Shown here: in pieces, positions 8,457 to 16,891 of the stretch
How the letters are laid out: each line of letters begins with the position of its first letter
Position numbering within the stretch: the first letter of the stretch is position 1
Assembly: GCF_038023995.1 (NCBI RefSeq)
Contig: NZ_CP150660.1
Coordinates: 246,501 to 310,500, forward strand
Length of the DNA: 64,000 bases
Source of the DNA: Polaribacter atrinae
GTDB lineage: Bacteria; Bacteroidota; Bacteroidia; Flavobacteriales; Flavobacteriaceae
Direction of reading: 5' to 3'
The notes under the pieces: generated by a model
Databases searched by the model: none
What the model saw: only the letters and a program-made list of their open reading frames with translations
Told to the model about the DNA's origin: nothing
Position numbers and translations under genes: made by a program

Positions 8457-10883
8457 ATGAAAATATCATACAATTGGTTACAACAATTTTTACAGATAGA
8501 TTGGGAGCCTGTTAAAACAGGAGAATTGTTAACTGATTTAGGATTAGAGGTGGAAGGAATTGAAACCAAAGAATCTATAAAAGGAAGCCTAAAAGGAATT
8601 GTTGTTGGTGAAGTTTTAACTTGTGTACAACACCCTAATGCAGATCGTTTAAAAGTAACTACAGTAGATTTAGGTCTAGAAAAACCTGTACAAATTGTCT
8701 GTGGTGCGCCTAATGTTGCAGCAGGACAAAAAGTGCCAGTAGCAACTATTGGAACTACTTTATATGACGAGAAAGGTGACGGCTTTAAAATAAAAAAAGG
8801 AAAGATTAGAGGAGAAGAAAGCCATGGAATGATTTGCGCCGAAGATGAATTAGGTTTAGGTAAAGGTCATGATGGAATTTTAGTCTTAGATGAAGAATTA
8901 AAAACAGGAACGCCAGTTGCAGAAGTTTTTAAAATAGAAACAGATTATGTTTTCGAAATAGGGTTAACACCTAATAGGTCTGATGCAATGAGCCATTTTG
9001 GTGTTGCAAGAGATTTACGTGCAGGTTTAATTCAAAAAGATATTAAATTAGAATTGATATCTCCATCTGTAAGTAATTTTCATGTAGATGAAAGAACACT
9101 TCGCGTTGATGTAGAAGTAGAAAATAAAGAATTAATTCCTCGTTATTGTGGAATTACAATTACAGATATTGAAGTAAAAGATTCGCCAGAATGGATACAA
9201 AATAGGTTAAAAGCTATTGGCTTAACACCTAAAAATAATATTGTAGATATTACAAATTATGTATTACATGAATTAGGGCAACCTTTACATGCTTTTGATG
9301 CTCAGAAAATAAAAGGAAATAAAATTCTTGTAAAAACATTAGAAGAAGGTACAAAGTTTACCACTTTAGATGAAGTTGAAAGAGAATTATCATCAGAAGA
9401 TATTATGATTTGTGATGGAGATTCTAATCCACTTTGTATTGGTGGTGTTTTTGGAGGTTTACACTCTGGAGTTACAGACCATACAACATCTATATTTCTA
9501 GAAAGTGCTTACTTTAATCCTGTTAGTGTTCGTAAAACAGCAAAAAGACATGGTTTAAACACAGATGCATCTTTCCGTTTTGAACGTGGAATAGATATTA
9601 ATACCACAGAATATGCTTTAAAAAGAGCTGCTTTGTTAATCGAAGAATATGCAGGAGGTAAGTTAGCTTCAGATATTTCTGATTTTTATCCTGTTAAGAT
9701 AGAAGATTTTCAAGTCTTTTTATCTTACGAGCATGTTTATAGATTAATCGGGCAGGAGATTCCAAAAGAAACCATTAAAAATATTTTAGCTTCTTTAGAA
9801 ATTAAAATAAATAGTGTAACAAATGGTGGTCTTGGTTTAACAATACCTTCTTATAGAACAGATGTACAGCGTGAAGCAGATATTATTGAAGAAATCTTAA
9901 GAGTATATGGTTACAATAATATTGAATTTTCGCACAAATTAAATACATCAATTTCTTTTGATTCTAACAAAGAAACAAAGATTGAAAATGTTATAGCGAA
10001 CCAATTAAGCGCTTTAGGTTTTAATGAAACCATGGCTAATTCTTTAACAAAGCCAGAGTATACATCCTTGTCAGAGAATATAAATGAAGAAGCGAATGTA
10101 GAAATGTTAAATCCGTTAAGTAACGATTTAAAAGTACTACGTCAATCTTTATTGTTTAGTGGTTTAGAGTCTGTTGGTTATAATATCAATAGAAAAAATA
10201 ATTCATTACAATTTTATGAGTTTGGTAAAACATATCATAAATACAGTGATAAATACGAAGAAAACAAACATTTAACACTTTTTGTTACCGGTAACAGAAC
10301 TAAAGATAGTTGGAGTGTTGCTAGTAAAACTACTGATTTCTTTTACTTAAAAGGGATTATAACTTCTTTATTAAGTAGATTAGGTATTGATAAAGTTAAA
10401 TCGTTACCATCTAAGCAAGATGTTTTTTCTGAAGGAATTTCTTTTGGTTTAGGAAAAATAAAATTAGTAGAATTTGGTGTCGTTAAAAATTCTTTATTAA
10501 AAGAATTCGGAATTAAGCAAGAGGTTTTATTTGCTGATTTTAATTGGGATACTATTTTAAAATTAGTAGGAAATAAAAATGTTAAGGTAAGTGAACTTCC
10601 TAAATTCCCTATTGTAAAACGTGATTTAGCCTTGTTATTAGACTCTAAAGTATCTTTTAATGAAGTGTACAACTTAGCTTTTCAAGCGGAAAAAAGCCTA
10701 TTAAAAGAAGTAGATTTGTTTGATGTTTACGAAGGTGATAAATTGCCAGAAGGGAAAAAATCGTATGCAGTTAGTTTCTTATTACAAGACGAAACAAAAA
10801 CTTTAGCAGACAAACAAATAGATAAGATAATGCAAAAATTACAGCAATCTTTCGAGAAGAATTTAGAAGCTGTTTTAAGATAG
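8457..10883 (+). CDS. pheT: phenylalanine--tRNA ligase beta subunit
   Basis: An 808-residue large subunit of the alpha2beta2 enzyme that charges tRNA-Phe. Domains in order are: an N-terminal helix; the OB-fold tRNA-binding domain (about 40-150, with VCGAPNVAAGQKVPVA); the B3/B4 editing domain (about 200-400); B5 (about 405-475); a catalytic-like core (about 480-700); and the C-terminal anticodon-binding FDX-ACB domain (about 715-808, with PKFPIVKRDLALLLD). The length is normal. pheS is not in the window. A strong terminator follows. Confidence 0.97.
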   Translation: MKISYNWLQQFLQIDWEPVKTGELLTDLGLEVEGIETKESIKGSLKGIVVGEVLTCVQHPNADRLKVTTVDLGLEKPVQIVCGAPNVAAGQKVPVATIGTTLYDEKGDGFKIKKGKIRGEESHGMICAEDELGLGKGHDGILVLDEELKTGTPVAEVFKIETDYVFEIGLTPNRSDAMSHFGVARDLRAGLIQKDIKLELISPSVSNFHVDERTLRVDVEVENKELIPRYCGITITDIEVKDSPEWIQNRLKAIGLTPKNNIVDITNYVLHELGQPLHAFDAQKIKGNKILVKTLEEGTKFTTLDEVERELSSEDIMICDGDSNPLCIGGVFGGLHSGVTDHTTSIFLESAYFNPVSVRKTAKRHGLNTDASFRFERGIDINTTEYALKRAALLIEEYAGGKLASDISDFYPVKIEDFQVFLSYEHVYRLIGQEIPKETIKNILASLEIKINSVTNGGLGLTIPSYRTDVQREADIIEEILRVYGYNNIEFSHKLNTSISFDSNKETKIENVIANQLSALGFNETMANSLTKPEYTSLSENINEEANVEMLNPLSNDLKVLRQSLLFSGLESVGYNINRKNNSLQFYEFGKTYHKYSDKYEENKHLTLFVTGNRTKDSWSVASKTTDFFYLKGIITSLLSRLGIDKVKSLPSKQDVFSEGISFGLGKIKLVEFGVVKNSLLKEFGIKQEVLFADFNWDTILKLVGNKNVKVSELPKFPIVKRDLALLLDSKVSFNEVYNLAFQAEKSLLKEVDLFDVYEGDKLPEGKKSYAVSFLLQDETKTLADKQIDKIMQKLQQSFEKNLEAVLR

Positions 10884-10914
10884 ATTTAGAATAAAATTTA
10901 AACATAAGTCATTA

Positions 10915-10944
10915 AAAAACCATCTCATATGAGATGGTTTTTTT
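10915..10944. terminator. pheT terminator
   Basis: Perfect inverted repeat with 14-base arms, aaaaaccatctcat and atgagatggttttt (10915-10942), ending in T residues, 31 bases after the pheT stop. Confidence 0.85.
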
Positions 10945-10976
10945 AATTCAATAATTCAAATATTTATATATGAAAT

Positions 10977-11020
10977 CAGGTTACAAGGCTGCTATCATCT
11001 ATACCTTTTCAAGTACCCTG
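10977..11020. ncRNA. compact structured RNA candidate between pheT and lipA
   Basis: A 44-base island, richer in G+C than its surroundings. The outer arms caggttac (10977-10984) and gtaccctg (11013-11020) pair at 7 of 8 positions, and the inner arms aagg (10985-10988) and cctt (11004-11007) pair fully. It lies beyond the pheT terminator and before the lipA terminator, so it belongs to neither mRNA in an obvious way. On the minus strand a TATTTTTG box directly precedes it. A relation to known flavobacterial RNA motifs such as Flavo-1 is only a guess; strand and function are unknown. Confidence 0.4.
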
Positions 11021-11080
11021 CAAAAATAATACATTATTTAAGAATATGTAAATTAAATAGTCTTTTTATCTTTATATAAT

Positions 11081-11110
11081 AAAAAAACGACCCTATTTTA
11101 AGAATCGTTT
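11081..11110 (-). terminator. lipA terminator
   Basis: On the minus strand, aaacgattc pairs with gggtcgttt (9 pairs including two G-U) around an 8-base loop, followed by a T-run. It lies 56 bases past the lipA stop. Confidence 0.6.
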
Positions 11111-11165
11111 ATTTTTTAACACTAAAATTAAAAATAATTAGCTAATCTTTATCAACTATTAAGTT

Positions 11166-12035
11166 TTAAACAGCGTGTTTATGTGCTTTATATGAAGAAC
11201 GAACTAAGGCGCCACTTTCTACAAACATAAAGCCCATTTCTAACCCTAAAGTTTCGTATTTTTTAAATTGATCTGGAGTAATAAATTCTTGAACAGGTAA
11301 GTGCTTTTTAGTTGGTTGTAAATACTGACCAATCGTAATAATATCACAATTTACTGCACGTAAATCTTTCATGGTTTGTATTACTTCTTCTTCTTTTTCT
11401 CCTAAACCAAGCATTAAACCAGTTTTAGTACGCATTCCTTTTTCTTTTAAGTATTTTAAAACACCTAAACTTCTGTCGTATTTAGCTTGAATTCTAACTT
11501 CACGTGTTAATCTTCTAACGGTTTCCATATTATGAGAAACTACTTCAGGATGCACCTCTATAACTCTATCTAATTGTTTCGTGTTTCCTTGAAAATCCGG
11601 AATTAAAGTTTCTAACGTTGTATTTGGGTTTGCTCTACGAATTGCATCTACAGTTTCTGCCCAAATAATAGAACCACCATCTTTTAAATCGTCTCTATCT
11701 ACAGAAGTAATTACAGCATGTTTAATGCTCATTAATTTTATAGAACGCGCCACTTTTTCTGGTTCATCCCATTCTACAGTATCTGGTCTACCGGTTTTTA
11801 CACCACAAAAACCACAAGAACGAGTACAGGTATTTCCTAAAATCATAAATGTTGCAGTTCCTTCTCCCCAACATTCTCCCATGTTTGGGCAGCTACCACT
11901 AGTACAAATAGTATTTAGTTTATATTTATCTACCAAAGTTCTTAGTTCTGTGTATTTTTTACCAACAGGTAGTTTTACACGTAGCCATTTTGGTTTTTTA
12001 ACTTTCTCAGGAAGTATTACAGATTCTATTGCCAT
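11166..12035 (-). CDS. lipA: lipoyl synthase
   Basis: A 289-residue radical SAM enzyme that inserts two sulfurs into octanoyl groups on carrier domains to make lipoate. The auxiliary cluster cysteines are C44, C49 and C55 ([12 protein letters not shown]). The radical SAM cysteines are C70, C74 and C77 (CTRSCGFC). The C-terminal SSYKAHK serine region, a ligand of the auxiliary cluster, is present. The length is normal. It is a single gene with its own terminator. Confidence 0.97.
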   Translation of the reverse strand: MAIESVILPEKVKKPKWLRVKLPVGKKYTELRTLVDKYKLNTICTSGSCPNMGECWGEGTATFMILGNTCTRSCGFCGVKTGRPDTVEWDEPEKVARSIKLMSIKHAVITSVDRDDLKDGGSIIWAETVDAIRRANPNTTLETLIPDFQGNTKQLDRVIEVHPEVVSHNMETVRRLTREVRIQAKYDRSLGVLKYLKEKGMRTKTGLMLGLGEKEEEVIQTMKDLRAVNCDIITIGQYLQPTKKHLPVQEFITPDQFKKYETLGLEMGFMFVESGALVRSSYKAHKHAV

Positions 12036-12146
12036 TTTCTATTGAATTTGAAAAACAAAGATACAAAGGAAAAAATAAAAAAGTAGGGTTCTAAATTGAA
12101 GTATTAAACTTGTTTTATAAGAAATAATGAGATGTTGAATTTTCTT

Positions 12147-12299
12147 CTAGAAATGTCCGGTTAAACCCGCCTTAAAATGTTCCCAATCAGAAATTATAGC
12201 TTTAAAAATAATAAAAGAAACTACAGCAATTAAAGTAGTTATTCTTAAGTTATTCTTGTCTTTTTTAGAGATGGAGTTCTTTTTCTGTTTTGTTGTCAT
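12147..12299 (-). CDS. 50-residue single-helix membrane protein
   Basis: A small gene starting at the ATG at 12297-12299. It has a highly basic N-terminus (TTKQKKNSISKKDKNN), one hydrophobic helix (about 18-36, ITTLIAVVSFIIFKAII) and a conserved-looking tail (SDWEHFKAGLTGHF). Similar short proteins ending in DW-x-x-F-K-x-G occur beside this sigma-factor type in Flavobacteriaceae, from general recollection. It sits 53 bases downstream of the sigma gene on the same strand. Function unknown. Confidence 0.65.
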   Translation of the reverse strand: MTTKQKKNSISKKDKNNLRITTLIAVVSFIIFKAIISDWEHFKAGLTGHF

Positions 12300-12352
12300 T
12301 ACAAGTTTTTTATAAAAATAAAGAATTAATTACAAAAACATTGGTATATAGT

Positions 12353-12916
12353 TTAAGATTTTTTAATAATCTCTGCTAATAACTTTTTTGCTCGCAATAA
12401 CTTTACCTTTACGTTGTTCATAGGTTCGTTAATTTGCTCGGAGATTTCTTTGTAAGAAAGTTCTTGAAAATAACGCAACTGAATTACTTCTTGGTATTTA
12501 GGTTTTAATTGTTTGATGTCTCTTAACAATTTTGCTAAATTTTGTTCGGTAATAATTTTATCTTCTGGTGTTGGGCTTTCATCTACCACTAAATAAGCCC
12601 TTTCTTCTTGTTCTTTAGAAGTGTCTGTAGCGATAGAAATATTTTTCTTTCGTAATAAATCAATATGAACATTATTAGAAATGGTGATTAGCCAAGTTTT
12701 AAAAACGTACTGTTCATCAAAAGTATTAATCTTATCAAATGCTTTAGAAAACGTTTGTATGGTAATATCTTCTGCTTCGTTTTCGCTTTTTGTTCTTTTT
12801 AATTGATAATTATAAACGGCAGACCAATAGGTATCCAATAAGTATCTAAATGCAGATTGATTTCCACTTTTAGCTTTTGTAATATTAATTTTAAGTTTCT
12901 GGTCGCCTATTTCCAA
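12353..12916 (-). CDS. sigma-70 family RNA polymerase sigma factor (ECF type)
   Basis: A 187-residue ECF sigma factor. Region 2 runs from about 20 to 95 (ENEAEDITIQTFSKAFDKI and FKTWLITISNNVHIDLLRK). Region 4 is near the C-terminus (LKPKYQEVIQLRYFQELSYKEISEQI). Its start overlaps the end of the glycosyltransferase gene by 10 bases, so the two are translationally coupled. No anti-sigma gene is adjacent, apart from the possible small membrane protein downstream. The regulon is unknown. Confidence 0.93.
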   Translation of the reverse strand: MEIGDQKLKINITKAKSGNQSAFRYLLDTYWSAVYNYQLKRTKSENEAEDITIQTFSKAFDKINTFDEQYVFKTWLITISNNVHIDLLRKKNISIATDTSKEQEERAYLVVDESPTPEDKIITEQNLAKLLRDIKQLKPKYQEVIQLRYFQELSYKEISEQINEPMNNVKVKLLRAKKLLAEIIKKS

Positions 12917-14010
12917 TGATTTGGTTTTGAAGACAAATTAGTAATAAATATTGAAAAGTGAAATATTAGTAATCCAATTTCTAAAAAAGGCAATACATAA
13001 GTAATCGTTGGTTCTTTTAATTTTTTAGCAGAAAAACCAATCACAATAAATTGAACCAAATAGTACGTTAAAAATATTGCTAAAACAGGTTTCCAAGGAT
13101 AAAATAAAAATAAGGAAATTGCTAATAGATACAATAATACTTTAGACACAAAGAATAAGCCTAAAAAGAATTTATGCTTCGGTTTATAGTATTTTACTGT
13201 AGATATATGTCTTCTTTTTTGTTGAAACCATTCTTTAAAACTTTTAGGAGCAATCGATTCTGTAAAACTTTTTTTAGAGATAGAAAAAGTAGTATTTTCT
13301 TTGTTGGCTGCATCTTGTATAAACAAGTCATCGTCACCCGATTTAATGTGTATGTGATTTATAAAACCTTTTACATTAAAAAACTCAGATCTATGATACG
13401 CTAAATTACGTCCAACTCCCATATATGGAGACCCTAATTTTGCATAACTAAAATATTGAATTGCGGTTAATAAGGTTTCAAACCGAACAAATAAATTGAC
13501 TAATAATTTTTCTTTTTTATATTTCCCATACCCTAAAACAATCGTTTTTTCAGCATTGAAATTTTGAGACATTTCAGAAATCCAATGTTTAGAAACAGGT
13601 TTACAATCTGCATCTATAAATAAAAGATGTTCATTTTTAGCTCCTTTTATACCTAATGTTAAAGCGTATTTTTTATTGCCCCAAAAAGCTTCTATATTTT
13701 CAACATTAATCACTTTAATATTCGAATGTTCTTTTTCAAAAGATTCCATTACTTCTAATGTTTCATCAGAAGAAGCATCATTTATTAAAACAACATCAAA
13801 ATTAGAATAATCTTGATTTAAAATAGACGGTAAAAATTCTTGTAAATTTTTAGCTTCATTTTTGGCACAGACAATTACAGTTATAGGAATATCTAAGGCG
13901 TTTTTTTGATCCTTTTTATTATCGAATAAAAAAGAAGAAAAAGAGAGATAGTAAATAATTTGTATTGCTGTAAATACTACAAAAGCGTAGAAGAGTACAG
14001 ATAATATCAT
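12907..14010 (-). CDS. family 2 glycosyltransferase, membrane-bound
   Basis: A 367-residue protein with an N-terminal membrane helix (about 5-25) and a GT2 catalytic domain (about 40-250). Visible motifs are INDASSDETLEVM, the metal-binding LLFIDADCKP, a late GDDDLF acid site and the processivity-type FQQKRRH motif. Two or three C-terminal membrane helices follow (about 285-355). It probably transfers a sugar to a lipid or envelope polymer. It is transcribed with the sigma factor, and the small Cys-rich membrane gene lies 13 bases upstream. Confidence 0.9.
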   Translation of the reverse strand: MILSVLFYAFVVFTAIQIIYYLSFSSFLFDNKKDQKNALDIPITVIVCAKNEAKNLQEFLPSILNQDYSNFDVVLINDASSDETLEVMESFEKEHSNIKVINVENIEAFWGNKKYALTLGIKGAKNEHLLFIDADCKPVSKHWISEMSQNFNAEKTIVLGYGKYKKEKLLVNLFVRFETLLTAIQYFSYAKLGSPYMGVGRNLAYHRSEFFNVKGFINHIHIKSGDDDLFIQDAANKENTTFSISKKSFTESIAPKSFKEWFQQKRRHISTVKYYKPKHKFFLGLFFVSKVLLYLLAISLFLFYPWKPVLAIFLTYYLVQFIVIGFSAKKLKEPTITYVLPFLEIGLLIFHFSIFITNLSSKPNHWK

Positions 14011-14023
14011 TTAAAAAAGAGAA

Positions 14024-14227
14024 TTAGTTGTGTTGCGTATCTTCGCAAGAATCAAATTGATCTGGAGTCTTTCCACAAAAACCACAAGATTCCCCTGTTT
14101 TGTTTAACATAGGGTTTTGGCTAGCACAAGTTCCTGCAAATTTACCATCTTTTTTTGCCCATATTTTTATAGCAATTCCTGCTACTGCAAGTGCTAATAA
14201 ACCTAAAGTAAGAAATAATAATTTCAT
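14024..14227 (-). CDS. small Cys-rich membrane or secreted protein
   Basis: A 67-residue protein: an N-terminal membrane helix (about 2-23), then a short domain with four cysteines in GTCASQNPMLNKTGESCGFCG and a fifth later. The spacing suggests a metal or disulfide site. Close relatives are found across Flavobacteriaceae as uncharacterised membrane or secreted proteins. It probably heads the operon with the glycosyltransferase and sigma gene. The function is not known. Confidence 0.8.
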   Translation of the reverse strand: MKLLFLTLGLLALAVAGIAIKIWAKKDGKFAGTCASQNPMLNKTGESCGFCGKTPDQFDSCEDTQHN

Positions 14228-14364
14228 AATAAAAATTTGATCTACAAAGATACAAATTCTTATTTTCTTTTTTTTAAATCTACTACAAATCTTTTTGTAG
14301 AGTGACTTTATAAAGATATAAGTGTCCTATTTTTTGAATACTAAATTTTAACAAAAAAAATAAT

Positions 14365-15195
14365 ATGGAAACGACAACAGAAGCTTTAAAAAATTTTTAC
14401 CATTCAATTTCTTCAGGTTTAGGTAACTGGGGTCTTCAATTAATAGGAGCTCTTGCTGCTTTAATTATTGGACTTTGGATTATCAGGATGATTATGAAAG
14501 GAATCTCTAAAGGGTTTGAACAAACAAAATTAGATGAAACTTTACAACCGTTTCTATTAACAACTATTGGGTTTTTATTAAAACTTTTATTAATTATTTC
14601 TATAGCAGGAATTGTAGGATTACCTATGGCTTCTTTTGCAGCTTTATTAGCTGGTGTTGGTTTAGCAATTGGAGCAGCTTTTAATGGCTCTTTAGGGCAT
14701 ATTGCCTCTGGTGTAATGTTGCTTATTTTTAAACCTTTTAAGGTTGGCGATTTAATTAAAACAAATGGTGCTTTTGGTTTTGTAAAAGAGATTTCTGTTT
14801 TTGTTACTGTTATAGAAACGTTTCAGAATGAAACAGAGATCATTCCAAATTCGGCAATTACTTCTAATAAAATAACCAATTTAACTAAAATAGGAAATTT
14901 ACGTATCGATATGCCTTTTGCTATTAGATATGGTTCGGATATTGCAAAAGCAAAACAAATTGTTTTAGATGTCCTTAAAAAGGATAAAAATGTATTACAA
15001 GAAGGAGCAAGTGCACCAAGAGTAGCTGTAAATAATTTAGGTGTTAATAGTGTAGAACTGCTAGCGTTGCCTTATGTAAATTGTGAAAACTATTGGGATG
15101 TTTATTGGGATACAAGACAAGAAATTGTAGAAGCTCTTGGTAATGCAAACTACGAAGCACCTTTACCACAGCGCGTTGTTACCATGACAAAATAA
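14365..15195 (+). CDS. small-conductance mechanosensitive channel (MscS family)
   Basis: A 276-residue channel that releases solutes on hypo-osmotic shock. Three membrane helices (about 20-110) end with the pore helix GVGLAIGAAFNGSLGHIASG. The cytoplasmic beta domain begins KPFKVGDLIKTNGAFG, and an alpha/beta vestibule follows to residue 276. The length equals that of E. coli MscS. It is monocistronic and followed by a hairpin terminator. Confidence 0.94.
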   Translation: METTTEALKNFYHSISSGLGNWGLQLIGALAALIIGLWIIRMIMKGISKGFEQTKLDETLQPFLLTTIGFLLKLLLIISIAGIVGLPMASFAALLAGVGLAIGAAFNGSLGHIASGVMLLIFKPFKVGDLIKTNGAFGFVKEISVFVTVIETFQNETEIIPNSAITSNKITNLTKIGNLRIDMPFAIRYGSDIAKAKQIVLDVLKKDKNVLQEGASAPRVAVNNLGVNSVELLALPYVNCENYWDVYWDTRQEIVEALGNANYEAPLPQRVVTMTK

Positions 15196-15218
15196 ATTAT
15201 AAATACATAATATATAGA

Positions 15219-15248
15219 AAAGACTGTTTTAAGAAGCGGTCTTTTTTT
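15219..15248 (+). terminator. terminator after mscS-type gene
   Basis: aaagactg (15219-15226) pairs with cggtcttt (15237-15244) around a 10-base loop, with a following T-run, 24 bases after the stop. Confidence 0.7.
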
Positions 15249-15279
15249 GTATGTTTACTTTTTTAATTAGTAATCCCCT

Positions 15280-15858
15280 TTGAGCTAAGAATCTTTTTTA
15301 ATAGAATTAAAAGCCGGAAAACAAGCTGCATTTAGTCAACTTTTAGATCAATATCAGCAGAAAGTTTTTGGTACCTGTATTTCCTTTATACCTAATAAAG
15401 AAGATGCAGAAGATGTTGCGCAAGAAGTTTTTTTAGAAGTGTTTAAGTCGATACATAAATTTAAAGGAGATTCTAAATTGTCTACTTGGATTTATAAAAT
15501 AGCCACTAATAAGTGTCTAGAATTTATCAGAAAAAAGAACACGAAAAAAAGATTTGCGTTTATGCAAACTATTTTAGGAAATGAAATCCCTTTAGATAAG
15601 ACGAGTTATTTTACAGAAGTAAATCATCCAGGTGTTTTACTAGAAAATCAAGAAAAATCTACCATTATCTTTAAAGCCATAAATACCTTACCAGAAGCTC
15701 AAAGAGTAGTTTTTACGTTGGCTAAGATAGATGATAAAAGCTATCAAGAAATTGTAGAAATTACAGGTAAAAGTTTGTCTTCTGTAGAGTCTTTAATGTT
15801 TAGAGCAAAGAAAGGATTGCAAGGTAAATTAGAAAATTTTTATAAAAATGAAAGCTGA
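15280..15858 (+). CDS. ECF sigma factor with in-frame TAA near the start
   Basis: The reading frame encodes a complete ECF sigma factor. Region 2 begins around 15300 (IELKAGKQAAFSQLLDQYQQ, then EDAEDVAQEVFLEVFK), and region 4 lies near the end (LPEAQRVVFTLAKIDDKSYQ). No ATG, GTG or TTG exists between 15289 and the GTG at 15439, which would remove half of region 2. A TTG at 15280 is followed one codon later by TAA (15286-15288), where Lys AAA would be expected. Either the gene uses a rare start such as ATA at 15301, is mutated, or carries a base-call error. It is followed by a membrane protein and a Spy-like gene, the usual cassette. Confidence 0.75.
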
Positions 15859-15982
15859 TAAAGCTTTTTAATTTAATTAGTAAGTTGATCTAAAAAAAAA
15901 TATATAGAAAAAATAGAAAGCTACGCAAGTTTTTATAATTTATTGCATCTAAATAAATAACATTGTTTTAAGAAGACAAAAA

Positions 15983-16306
15983 ATGAAAAGTAAAAAAGAT
16001 ATAAACCAGCAAGTAGATGATACTTTTAAATCATTAGATAACATTAAAAAAGTTGAAGTAAATCACTTTTTTAAACATAAAGTTTTACAGAAAATACAAG
16101 CTGAAAAGGACGAGAAACAGGTTGTTTTTTCTTGGTTTACACCACAATTACAATTAGCAACTTTAAGTATTGTTTTGTTATTGAATATCAGTACTATTTT
16201 TTATGCTTTTAACAATTCGACACAAAGTTCAGGTTCAACCTCAGATATTAAAACGTTTGCGCAAGAATACTCATTACAATCAGATAGCAGTTCTATTTTA
16301 AATTAA
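15983..16306 (+). CDS. single-helix membrane protein, possible anti-sigma partner
   Basis: A 107-residue protein with a lysine-rich cytoplasmic half (about 1-52), one membrane helix (about 56-77, ATLSIVLLLNISTIFYAF) and a short Ser-rich exported tail. Its position between an ECF sigma gene and a Spy/CpxP-like gene, and its topology, suggest an anti-sigma or sensor subunit. No recognised anti-sigma domain is visible, so the role is inferred from context. It begins 124 bases after the sigma gene. Confidence 0.7.
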   Translation: MKSKKDINQQVDDTFKSLDNIKKVEVNHFFKHKVLQKIQAEKDEKQVVFSWFTPQLQLATLSIVLLLNISTIFYAFNNSTQSSGSTSDIKTFAQEYSLQSDSSSILN

Positions 16307-16311
16307 AAGTT

Positions 16312-16818
16312 ATGAAATCAAAATTACTTCCTATTCTTCTAATCTTGTTACTACTATTAAATGGAGTGCTTATTTTTATGTTGGTAAAAAAACCACATGA
16401 AAATCAAAGAAATAATCCGACGAGAAATTTTTTAATGGAACAATTAAGTTTTAGCAAAACTCAAAAAGCATCATTTAGAACATTAGATGCAGCTCATAGA
16501 GAAGTTATGAGATCTTTAGAAAATGAAATTAAAAATCAAAAAGATTTCTTATTTGAAGGTTTTAATAAAGAAGATTTTAAGATAGACTCTTTAACTGCTA
16601 AAATTGGAGCTTTACAAGCTAAAAAAGACATAGAAGTTTTTTCTTTTTTTAAGCAAGTAAGAAAGCTCTGTACTGCAGAGCAAGTGCAAAAATTTGATAA
16701 GATAATTAAAGAAGCTATTAGAGGTGGAGAAAGAATGCCTCCAAATGATAGAAGAATGCCACCAAATGAAGGAAGAATGCCTCCTCATGGAGATGAAAGA
16801 ATGCCTCCTCCAAGATAA
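16312..16818 (+). CDS. Spy/CpxP-like periplasmic sensor with C-terminal MPP repeats
   Basis: A 168-residue protein with an N-terminal signal or anchor helix (about 4-25). A helical core (about 40-140) carries a degenerate LTxxQ-type motif (LSFSKTQKASF), as in periplasmic Spy/CpxP and heavy-metal sensor proteins. The C-terminus holds four short units of RMPP plus Asn, His or Pro, rich in Met and Pro, which could bind copper or silver. It starts 5 bases after the previous stop, so it is in the sigma operon. Metal binding is inference. Confidence 0.8.
   Translation: MKSKLLPILLILLLLLNGVLIFMLVKKPHENQRNNPTRNFLMEQLSFSKTQKASFRTLDAAHREVMRSLENEIKNQKDFLFEGFNKEDFKIDSLTAKIGALQAKKDIEVFSFFKQVRKLCTAEQVQKFDKIIKEAIRGGERMPPNDRRMPPNEGRMPPHGDERMPPPR
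16732..16815 (+). repeat. tandem MPP-coding repeat
   Basis: Four imperfect units of about 18-24 bases containing agaatgcctcc or close variants lie at the 3' end of the Spy-like gene. They encode Arg-Met-Pro-Pro with variable linkers. Confidence 0.7.
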
Positions 16819-16891
16819 TTTTTTTACAACGTATTAAACTTTTTTTATTTGTAGCTACTCGTAATTTTTTTAAATATAAACATAAATAATA

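Noticed and set aside
16312-16818. CRISPR-like reading of the short tandem repeat
   Set aside because: Units are in-frame coding repeats of about 20 bases with no spacers and no cas genes nearby.
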